The position numbers and the translations under genes are program-made. Shown one piece after another: positions 6,273-13,353 of a stretch of DNA of 15,949 bases. The notes beneath the pieces were generated by a model. It searched no databases. It was not told the origin of the DNA and saw nothing but the letters and a program-made list of their open reading frames with translations. The stretch is from Leptofilum sp050292445 (GTDB lineage: Bacteria > Chloroflexota > Anaerolineae > Promineifilales > Promineifilaceae): contig JBNKLQ010000136.1 in NCBI GenBank assembly GCA_050292445.1, positions 1-15,949 of the forward strand. The letters run 5' to 3'. Every line of letters starts with the position of its first letter. The stretch's first letter is position 1.

Positions 6273-9023
6273 TCATTCTGACACAATCGTAAACATAATG
6301 GGTAATGAAAACGCATCATGGCCATCAGGTAAAGTGAGGCGTACACCGGTTGCTGAATCATATAATCCCACGATGATTTGCCCCTCGCCTGTGTAATTTT
6401 CATCGCGGAAGGTAAGGAGATGCTCGTCCTGGATATATTCACCCTCAACCCAGCCAGTGGTGGGGCGACGGCCGTTTTCCGGCGGAGAATCATGTTGGGC
6501 AATGACACGGCCGTTTTCCCCCAACACCTGGGCAAACACTGTGTAGCCGACCGGCTCCCCCGTTAGCAGCGACTGCCAGTAAAGGGTCAGCGGAATGGGC
6601 TGCCCGGCGGGCACATTTTCCGGCGGCGAATCAAAGCCTACCAGCCGGGCCACATCGCCAAAAACCACATCCGCCGCCACCTGCGGCGTGGGTGGCTCAA
6701 ACGTGCGCGCCTCGGCGGAAATGGCGACCCCACCCAGCGGGTAACTTACTTCACCCAACTCCACAAAAACGGCCGCAGACCCCGATTCGGCCGTGGCCGG
6801 CACAGTGAGCACACGCTGTTCCCAAATAAAATCGCCTGCCTGCCACAAATTTGTGGGGTATTCTCCGTGAACAGGCGCTGAATCATTAGCCGCTAATTCT
6901 TGCTCTCCCTGGCACAAAACCAAACGAGGCCGCAAATCGGGCAAGGTGGCGCTGCTTTGCCAGGCCAGGAGTACGCGCACGGTTTGCCCTGGCGCGGCTG
7001 TGCTGCGATCCAAAAGGGCGTGGGTGAGCTGCAAGCCATCGGCCAATTGCAGCGGCTCCGGCAGTGGCAAATAAGGTTTTTCTGCACCATACACATTTTC
7101 TTGACCGGCTGACGGCCGTTCCACTCTCACCTGCCCCAATACAAAATTCTGCCCCTGCGGCGTCCCCTGGCTGTCAATGTAGTCCAGCGTCTGCACTTCC
7201 CCTTCAACAAGATAAACGCGCATATCCACTTGATACGTGACCGGTGGGGCACCCGCGACAAATGGCAAAAAATGGTAGGTGGTGACGATCTCATCCACTT
7301 CCCAGCGGTTGGTGGGACGGCCGTTTGGCGTCACCAACTGGTCATCGCGGTCAGCAAGCTCCAGGCCGGTGTCATCATCCACGCTGAGGACGATAGCGTA
7401 GTTATGCGTCACTGGCGTTAAAAGCTGCCATTGCAAGGCAACTGTGACACCATCAGCAGTGGTAGCGGCGGGGACTACCCAACTGCCCAAGAAAGCGACG
7501 TCGCCAAAACGGCCGTCTCGTGGCGTTAGTTCAGGCTTGGCCACAGGCATATCCAATCGGTATTGGCTCAGCGTCAAATCATCCACCCACCAACGATTGA
7601 CCAGATTGCCTGCGCTTTCCAGGGCAAAAGGCACCACACCCTGCCAGTCGTAAAAATTATCAGCATAATCCAGGGTGAAAACGTGTGCTGGCGGGGTGGT
7701 CCAATCGGCCAAATCGGTCCACATCTGTTTCTGGTCAAAGGCATTGGCCATGCGGATCGGCGTCTGGCCGTCATAGGTGAAGGGTAAACTCCAATCGGTG
7801 CGCGGCACCAGGATAAGATCAGCAGGCAGCGCATTTTCGTCCAATATTGCTGTTACGGCGCGCATATCGTCTTTGGCGAAGGCAGGATCAAAAAAGTAAT
7901 GCTGCACCCCCCAACCTGAGAGCCAGAGGAAGCAAACGGCCGTACCCAGCCTGAACAAATTCCCCAAACCCGCCCATCGACCCAATTGTGACTGGCTGGG
8001 CGTGAGCAAATAGGCTAGCAGCAGCACCAACCCAGCAGCAAACAGGGCAATGTAGCGGGGATGCGAGTAAGATCGCACCAGCCAGACGGCAAAGCCCAAA
8101 AAGAGCGGCCCCAGCCAAAACAGAAGCAGCTCGCCGAGGCTGCGGCCAGTGTCCTCACCGTGCCGCCTTTTTGCCAACCTGTGTCCAAGAATTAGCAAAA
8201 CAATCATTGCCAGGAATACGCCGCTTAACGGCCGTACCAACGGATCATCCAGCACGTTCACCAGGCCAGTCAAATGAAACCCCCACACCTGCGGCAGCAC
8301 AAACCCCCAGGCAGGTGGTTGGGTGGTAAAACCCGCCAGTCTGGCCTCCGCCTGCACCGCAGGCCAGTTGAGCAGCACGCCAATTGCCCAGGGTAAACTG
8401 GCCAACCCAGCAGCAATCTGCACTTTGAGCCATGTGCCAAAGTGTGGCCCGCGCCACAGCTTCAGTGCCAGCCAGCCATTTAAAAAGATGAGCAAAAAAA
8501 GCGAATTGTAGTGCAAATGCAGGGCTACCCATTCCGTGACGCCCAGCGCCAGCCAAATGCTGCGGTCTGGGGAGCCAGCCACAACTTCGTGCGTGAGCAG
8601 CACCAGCAGCAGGTAGACCAGTGGCAAAAAAGCATACACGCGCACTTCTTGGGCATAAATAATGGAGAGGGACCAAACGGCCGTACACACCAAGCCAATG
8701 ACGGCCGTGCTCCGCCCAAACCAGCGACGCAGCACCGCATACACCAGCGCCATCTGCAAAAAGCTACCCAACACCGAAAAATATCGAGCAGCGAACACGG
8801 TTGTTCCCGTCAACGACACCCAAGTTTTGAGCAGAAAAAAATATAGCGGCGGATGGATGTTGGTGATGCGATTCGCCACAATTTCCGCAAAACTGGAGGT
8901 GGCCAGATGTAAACTGATGCCTTCATCCCACCACAAACTTTGGCCGTCCAACAAATAGAGCCGCAGCCAAAACGCAGGCAACAATATCAGGGTCAACAGC
9001 GACAATCGCTGCCATTTCTTCAT
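6273..9023 (-). CDS. GT39-type (PMT/ArnT-like) membrane glycosyltransferase with three C-terminal beta-domains
   Basis: 916 residues. The N-terminal part matches family 39 GT-C enzymes: a first membrane helix, then S-L-W-W-D-E-G (29-35) with the acidic pair in the first external loop, H-P-P-L-Y (57-61), A-Q-E-V-R-V-Y (124-130) and S-H-P-R-Y (320-324). About ten hydrophobic segments end near residue 375. Such enzymes use polyprenyl-phosphate sugars and act outside the membrane. Residues 380-490 form a soluble domain. Then come three probable beta-sandwich modules (about 505-633, 655-775, 785-915). The last has L-T-L-Y-W-Q, A-Q-H-D-S-P-P-E-N-G-R-R-P-T-T-G-W and V-G-L-Y-D-S-A-T-G-V-R-L. The ATG overlaps the stop of the upstream gene (ATGA) and has a good SD inside that gene, so translation is probably coupled. 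Nine ACGGCCGT octamers lie in it. Donor sugar and acceptor cannot be inferred. Confidence 0.75.
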   Translation of the reverse strand: MKKWQRLSLLTLILLPAFWLRLYLLDGQSLWWDEGISLHLATSSFAEIVANRITNIHPPLYFFLLKTWVSLTGTTVFAARYFSVLGSFLQMALVYAVLRRWFGRSTAVIGLVCTAVWSLSIIYAQEVRVYAFLPLVYLLLVLLTHEVVAGSPDRSIWLALGVTEWVALHLHYNSLFLLIFLNGWLALKLWRGPHFGTWLKVQIAAGLASLPWAIGVLLNWPAVQAEARLAGFTTQPPAWGFVLPQVWGFHLTGLVNVLDDPLVRPLSGVFLAMIVLLILGHRLAKRRHGEDTGRSLGELLLFWLGPLFLGFAVWLVRSYSHPRYIALFAAGLVLLLAYLLTPSQSQLGRWAGLGNLFRLGTAVCFLWLSGWGVQHYFFDPAFAKDDMRAVTAILDENALPADLILVPRTDWSLPFTYDGQTPIRMANAFDQKQMWTDLADWTTPPAHVFTLDYADNFYDWQGVVPFALESAGNLVNRWWVDDLTLSQYRLDMPVAKPELTPRDGRFGDVAFLGSWVVPAATTADGVTVALQWQLLTPVTHNYAIVLSVDDDTGLELADRDDQLVTPNGRPTNRWEVDEIVTTYHFLPFVAGAPPVTYQVDMRVYLVEGEVQTLDYIDSQGTPQGQNFVLGQVRVERPSAGQENVYGAEKPYLPLPEPLQLADGLQLTHALLDRSTAAPGQTVRVLLAWQSSATLPDLRPRLVLCQGEQELAANDSAPVHGEYPTNLWQAGDFIWEQRVLTVPATAESGSAAVFVELGEVSYPLGGVAISAEARTFEPPTPQVAADVVFGDVARLVGFDSPPENVPAGQPIPLTLYWQSLLTGEPVGYTVFAQVLGENGRVIAQHDSPPENGRRPTTGWVEGEYIQDEHLLTFRDENYTGEGQIIVGLYDSATGVRLTLPDGHDAFSLPIMFTIVSE

Positions 9024-11917
9024 CGGGCAACGACCTCCAGCGACAGGGGCAAGACAAACTGGTCATCGGGCAGCGCCGCGCCATCTTCAGCCAGAATAGG
9101 CAAGCGCACACCAGTAGCCGACGAATACAGTCCTAGCACAATTTGGTACGTACCAGGCGGCGCATTCTCTGGCAGTTGGATAGTATATTCGTCAATAATC
9201 ACCTGCCCAGCAGCCCAGGTGTTGCTGGGCAAACCACCCGGCCATTGGTCCCCTTGCACAATGATACGGCCGTCTGGCCCCACCAGATGCACAAAGGTCG
9301 AAATAATTTCAGTTGGTTGCTGTTCAATCTGCCAATAAAGCACGAGCTGTATCGGGTCGCCAGGATCGGCTGAAATGGTGATTAAATCATAACCGCGCAG
9401 AGTAGCCAGATCAGCAAATCTGAGCGCCAGTGGCTGCTCAATTTCGTCTGGCAGGGTAAATAACCTATCCGGTGAGACAATATTAATAGCGCCTAAATCG
9501 ATTGGCGGCGAATCAAGGGAACGGCCGTTCCCATCCACCAATTCCAAGCTCAAATCATAATCACCCGCCGCCAAATCCGCCGGAACCGGAATCCGATATT
9601 TTTCATGAATCACTTGCCCTGCCTGCCACAAACCACTGTCAAAGCGGCTCAAGGGCAGTGTTGTCAGCGGCACATCATCAGCAAAAAATTGGAGATGGAG
9701 ATCATCTGGCAAGACGGCCGTACTCTGCCAAAACAGATCAGCTGAAAAGGTGCCGGAGGTAGACACACTCTCTGGCCTATTTTCTTGCCCCAAGAAAAGT
9801 AATTTATCAGCTAGCAGCGGTCGAGGCGCGTTGGGCAGGTTGAGCGATACGGCTTGCTGCAACGGCTCTGGCGCTAAGGCTATTTCTTCTAACGGTTGCA
9901 CGACCCCCAGGAAACGGCCGTCCTCAGCCAAGACAGGCAACTGCGCCCCACTCTCATCCGCAAACAAAAACAGCTCAAGGTGATAGTTGGCAGGGGGCAA
10001 ACCCGGCGGCAGCGCCAGCGGATAACGCCAGATGGGCTGCTCATCCATCTGCCAATTTTCGGGGTAAAAGTAAACTTCATTCAGCAGCGGCATCTCTACT
10101 TGCGACCAAAGCTGACCATACTCATCCAGCAGGCGAATTTGTGCGTTGAAACGGCCGTTGGTTGGCTGGGCTAACTGCCATTGCACAAAAACATCAAGCT
10201 GATCATTTTGAACGGCTGTTGCCGCATCTAATAACTGAATTTCGCCCCCAAAATTGTGCTTATACGGCAGCTGCATCCAAGCAATCGGTAACTCAGTTGG
10301 ATGGTCATTGGCATAAATCCAGGCTTGTATCTGATCGTCATAAAAAATTGTGTGCAATAAACGAAGATCTGAATGGGGCACATTTCTAAACTCATTTGCC
10401 TGATACCCAGCCAGCGTAGCCACGACAAAATCGGCTTGCTGCCAATTATCCCCTTCGCTCAACAGGGTTTTGCCAGGGAAAAAGGGGGCAAAGGCAGGAG
10501 CAATGCCAGCTACGGCCGTTTTCTCCGCCGCATTTGGTTGTTCCGCCAACCACTTTGCCGAGGCACTCACCGCTTCGCCCCACCCCATCGGCATCACATA
10601 CTTGGCAGTAATTGTTCCTCCAACGAGTGGATTGTAAGTATTGAGCATGTACGGTACGGCCGTTCCCAAATAAGCCAGCAGCACAACTATCCCACCAATC
10701 ACTGTTTTTTGCTTCCAGGACGGCCGTTGTCGCAGCAGCAATCCCCAACCCTGCATCCCCAGCAAAAAGAGGAACGGTAGAGCAGGCAGCAAATACCGAT
10801 CATACTTTTTAGTCGCTAAACTCAGCACAACGACAAAAAAGACAGGCCAACTCATTGCCAGCCAGAGATACGGCCGTTGCCACCACCCTGTTGCCCATTT
10901 TCGCCGCAAACCATACCAAACGCCCAGCAGCAACCCGACAAACACAAGCGGATTCAGCCGATAGAGCAGCGCCACTGGGTAAAATTCTGGGCCATATGCC
11001 TGCTTATTAAATCCCATAAAAAATGTTCGCGGCAGCACTTCTTCCGTCTCGTGGAAAATCGTGCCAATGATCGTCTGGTAGGTGCCAACAGGTGATGTCC
11101 ACAGCGCAGGCAGCAGCAAAAATTGAATCCCCAGCATGGCCACCAGCCAGACCACACCCAGCCCGATAAGCCGCCGCCAACGTCTGCGCCACACGATCAG
11201 CCCCACGCCAAAGGCCAGGGCTGCAAATGGCAGCAGGATCAGCGCTGCGGATTTGGTTAAAATGGCACACCCGGCCGCCACGCCAGAAACGGCCGTCCAA
11301 CGCCAATCACCATTTTCTCCCTCAGTTAAAACCACCGCCAACGCCAACAGCGAAATCGTGGAAAAGGTTGTCATCAGCCCATCTACATGCAGTAAACCAG
11401 ACAATCCTGCCACAAATGGGTCCAGGGCCAACAAAAACACAAACCCAGCCGCCAGCCAAAAACCCATCAATTTTCGCGCCAGCCAAAAAATGAAAACCAG
11501 TCCCAAACTGTTCATCACTGCCATGGCAATGCGACCTGCGCTTAAAAAAGTGGCCAGTTGGGGGAATGCTGCCGTATTTTCCGGAGCCAGCCAGGCAAGG
11601 TGAGTAATCCATTCGTATGCCACGCTGTCAGACGGCCGTAACCACAGCTGAATGTGTATCCCCAACGCCCCCAACCAGGTTGTTATCACCCCTGGATGCC
11701 CGGTAGTCAGCGTTTCTGCCCACCGCCCTTGCCCGAGCGCCTGGTGAAATAGTACTGATCGATGCACCCAGTTCAACTCATCGGGCGTAATATATTGCCC
11801 CAACGCCGCCAGCCGGGGCAACAGCGCCACCACAAACATAATCATGGCCACAAGGGAAAAATGGCGGGAGGCAAACGGCCGTAACCGCTCTAAAAACGAA
11901 CTCATCCCCCCAATCAT
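9020..11917 (-). CDS. GT39-type membrane glycosyltransferase-like protein with three C-terminal beta-domains
   Basis: 965 residues from the ATG at 11917-11915. An in-frame TTG at 11929 and an ATG at 11905 are alternatives; neither ATG has a normally spaced SD, though six G directly precede the 11905 ATG. After the first membrane helix comes T-P-D-E-L-N-W (44-50) with the acidic pair expected of GT-C enzymes, then G-H-P-G-V (74-78), H-V-D-G-L-M-T-T-F (177-185) and K-K-Y-D-R-Y-L-L-P-A (370-379), all typical of family 39 relatives. Hydrophobic segments continue to about residue 425. Residues 440-550 are soluble. Three probable beta-modules follow (about 551-676, 686-811, 816-962). Two carry near-identical ends, Q-L-P-V-L-A-E-D-G and R-L-P-I-L-A-E-D-G, which suggests internal duplication. 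It is first in a two-gene unit with the 916-aa protein. Twelve ACGGCCGT octamers, the most of any gene here. Sugar donor and acceptor unknown. Confidence 0.7.
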   Translation of the reverse strand: MIGGMSSFLERLRPFASRHFSLVAMIMFVVALLPRLAALGQYITPDELNWVHRSVLFHQALGQGRWAETLTTGHPGVITTWLGALGIHIQLWLRPSDSVAYEWITHLAWLAPENTAAFPQLATFLSAGRIAMAVMNSLGLVFIFWLARKLMGFWLAAGFVFLLALDPFVAGLSGLLHVDGLMTTFSTISLLALAVVLTEGENGDWRWTAVSGVAAGCAILTKSAALILLPFAALAFGVGLIVWRRRWRRLIGLGVVWLVAMLGIQFLLLPALWTSPVGTYQTIIGTIFHETEEVLPRTFFMGFNKQAYGPEFYPVALLYRLNPLVFVGLLLGVWYGLRRKWATGWWQRPYLWLAMSWPVFFVVVLSLATKKYDRYLLPALPFLFLLGMQGWGLLLRQRPSWKQKTVIGGIVVLLAYLGTAVPYMLNTYNPLVGGTITAKYVMPMGWGEAVSASAKWLAEQPNAAEKTAVAGIAPAFAPFFPGKTLLSEGDNWQQADFVVATLAGYQANEFRNVPHSDLRLLHTIFYDDQIQAWIYANDHPTELPIAWMQLPYKHNFGGEIQLLDAATAVQNDQLDVFVQWQLAQPTNGRFNAQIRLLDEYGQLWSQVEMPLLNEVYFYPENWQMDEQPIWRYPLALPPGLPPANYHLELFLFADESGAQLPVLAEDGRFLGVVQPLEEIALAPEPLQQAVSLNLPNAPRPLLADKLLFLGQENRPESVSTSGTFSADLFWQSTAVLPDDLHLQFFADDVPLTTLPLSRFDSGLWQAGQVIHEKYRIPVPADLAAGDYDLSLELVDGNGRSLDSPPIDLGAINIVSPDRLFTLPDEIEQPLALRFADLATLRGYDLITISADPGDPIQLVLYWQIEQQPTEIISTFVHLVGPDGRIIVQGDQWPGGLPSNTWAAGQVIIDEYTIQLPENAPPGTYQIVLGLYSSATGVRLPILAEDGAALPDDQFVLPLSLEVVAR
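9033..9038 (-). promoter_or_regulatory. Shine-Dalgarno inside the upstream gene, with ATGA stop/start overlap
   Basis: On the minus strand GGAGGT lies 9 bases before the ATG at 9023-9021, within the last codons of the 965-aa gene, whose TGA is 9022-9020. A near-perfect SD and a 4-base overlap indicate coupled translation of the two membrane proteins. Confidence 0.75.
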
Positions 11918-12040
11918 AGCGCAAAGCAAGCCAGTCGAATACTATTTTCTGAGGCAGGTTGACTGCGGCGGGAACGGCCGTTATGCAAAACAAAACAACT
12001 TTATGACCATATGAACATCATTAACAGGAGTAATGTTATA

Positions 12041-12068
12041 TTGCCAGCAACCTTAAACTCAGTATAAT
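12041..12068 (+). promoter_or_regulatory. Predicted sigma-70 promoter for the S1-clpC unit
   Basis: TTGCCA (12041-12046, five of six to consensus) and TATAAT (12063-12068, perfect) are 16 bases apart. The implied start near 12075 leaves a leader of about 40 bases before the TTG codon at 12115. The divergent gap 11918-12114 also holds one ACGGCCGT (11974-11981). I found no convincing promoter for the minus-strand pair in it. Confidence 0.7.
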
Positions 12069-12100
12069 CAAAGAAAATGCCCTAGTTGGTAAATGAAAGC

Positions 12101-12105
12101 GAGGA
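12101..12105 (+). promoter_or_regulatory. Shine-Dalgarno supporting a TTG start
   Basis: GAGGA stands 9 bases before the TTG at 12115. A stronger purine run (about 12138-12146) lies inside codons 8-11, but it is too far (about 16-20 bases) from the next in-frame ATG at 12163 to be that codon's usual site. Confidence 0.55.
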
Positions 12106-12114
12106 CGAAGAGTT

Positions 12115-13266
12115 TTGAGTGACAATGTAGCAAATTTAGGAGGGGGCGAACAAGGCCACCCAATGGAGTTCCTCCTGGCCGAGGAACTGAACTTACCCAC
12201 AACTGGTGAAACCCGTCAAGGTTGGGTAATCGAACATCGGAATAATGCAATTCTGGTCGATATTGGCGCAAAGTCTGAAGGAGTCATTTCTGGCTCTGAA
12301 TTACAAAATATGGATGACGAAACCCGTGAGCTATTAGCCGTTGGTAATGAAGTCTCCGTTTACATCGTCAATACAGAAGATCAGTATGGAAACGTTATTG
12401 TTTCCTACGCAAAGGCAGCCGAAGAGCTCGATTGGACAACAGCCGAAGAGCTGCTAGCTTCCCAAGACGTTTATAAAGGGAAAGTAATCGGCCAAAACAA
12501 GGGCGGAATCTTGGTTAAATTAGGCCAGTTGCGTGGCTTCGTTCCCAACTCACAGATCAGCCGCCGTCGCCATTTTGATGACAATCAAAAAGGCAAGCTC
12601 CTCAATAACGTAATTCAAACCAAAGTTATTGAGGTGGATCGTAAGAGAGGCCGTTTAATATTATCAGAACGAGCCGCCGAGAAGGAAGCACGTCAGGCCA
12701 AACGAGCCGAGTTATTGGCTAGCCTGGAAGAAGGCACCGTTTTAAAAGGGCGTGTTATCAATTTAGCTGACTTTGGTGCCTTTATCGACGTTGGTGGTGT
12801 TGAAGGTTTGGTTCATCTATCTGAACTAAGCTGGAAACGGGTAAATGCCCCAGCAGATATTCTGGAAGTTGGGGATGAGGTTGAGGTTTTTGTTCTGAAC
12901 ATTGACCAGGAACGAGAACGATTGGCCTTAAGCCTGAAGCGCCTAGAACCTGATCCCTGGACAATCATTGATGAATATTATCAGGTTGGTCAACTGCTCG
13001 AGGCAACCATCACGAAATTGACAAAATACGGTGCATTTGCTCGATTAGATGATGATTATGCTTTAGAAGGTTTGATTCATATATCAGAATTGTCTGAGAA
13101 TCATGTGAATCATCCCAAAGATGTAGTACAACAATCGCAAACCGTAACTGTCCGCATTATTCGTGTGGACAAAGACCAACGACAGTTGGGTTTAAGTATT
13201 AAACAAGTTGTTTCTGACAAATTCGTCGAGGCAGACCTGGAAAAATTAACAACTATCCAAGATTAG
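12115..13266 (+). CDS. rpsA: Four-domain S1 RNA-binding protein (ribosomal protein S1 / YpfD type)
   Basis: 383 residues with four S1 OB-fold repeats at about 33-100, 118-186, 206-275 and 290-364. S1 proteins bind single-stranded mRNA and help it onto the 30S subunit. Repeats 3 and 4 are the most typical: G-A-F-I-D-V-G-G-V-E-G-L-V-H-L-S-E-L (221-238) and G-A-F-A-R-L-D (306-312) followed by E-G-L-I-H-I-S-E-L (318-326). Repeats 1 and 2 are more divergent, as in ribosome-anchoring S1 domains. Proteobacterial S1 has six repeats (about 557 residues); this length and number match the four-repeat form of Bacillus YpfD. The start is a TTG with GAGGA before it. The gene is AT-richer in third positions than its left neighbours and has no ACGGCCGT octamer. 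No terminator separates it from clpC, 87 bases on, so the two are probably cotranscribed. True S1 versus S1-like cannot be decided here. Confidence 0.88.
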   Translation: MSDNVANLGGGEQGHPMEFLLAEELNLPTTGETRQGWVIEHRNNAILVDIGAKSEGVISGSELQNMDDETRELLAVGNEVSVYIVNTEDQYGNVIVSYAKAAEELDWTTAEELLASQDVYKGKVIGQNKGGILVKLGQLRGFVPNSQISRRRHFDDNQKGKLLNNVIQTKVIEVDRKRGRLILSERAAEKEARQAKRAELLASLEEGTVLKGRVINLADFGAFIDVGGVEGLVHLSELSWKRVNAPADILEVGDEVEVFVLNIDQERERLALSLKRLEPDPWTIIDEYYQVGQLLEATITKLTKYGAFARLDDDYALEGLIHISELSENHVNHPKDVVQQSQTVTVRIIRVDKDQRQLGLSIKQVVSDKFVEADLEKLTTIQD

Positions 13267-13340
13267 TCAGATGGGTGGGGAGCCAACCACTGATATTGGA
13301 AAGTTGTTCACCTGGTCTGAAGTCACGAATGGTGAGAACC

Positions 13341-13347
13341 GAGGTGA
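13341..13347 (+). promoter_or_regulatory. Shine-Dalgarno fixing a GTG start for clpC
   Basis: GAGGTGA, seven bases complementary to the usual 16S tail, lies 6 bases before the GTG at 13354. The motif GGTGA occurs three times close together here (about 13331-13357); the middle one is the SD. Confidence 0.8.
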
Positions 13348-13353
13348 GCACGG

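Noticed and set aside
3676..11917. Insertion sequence or integrative element around the membrane-protein genes
   Set aside because: No transposase, integrase, terminal inverted repeats or target duplications were found at the edges; the 53-nt palindrome is internal.
12163..13266. Shorter S1 protein starting at ATG 12163
   Set aside because: The purine-rich run upstream is too far from this ATG, and the TTG at 12115 has GAGGA at normal spacing. Not fully excluded.
13267..13353. CtsR or CIRCE (HrcA) operator before clpC
   Set aside because: Neither the CtsR heptad repeat nor the TTAGCACTC/GAGTGCTAA pair is present here or in 11918-12114.
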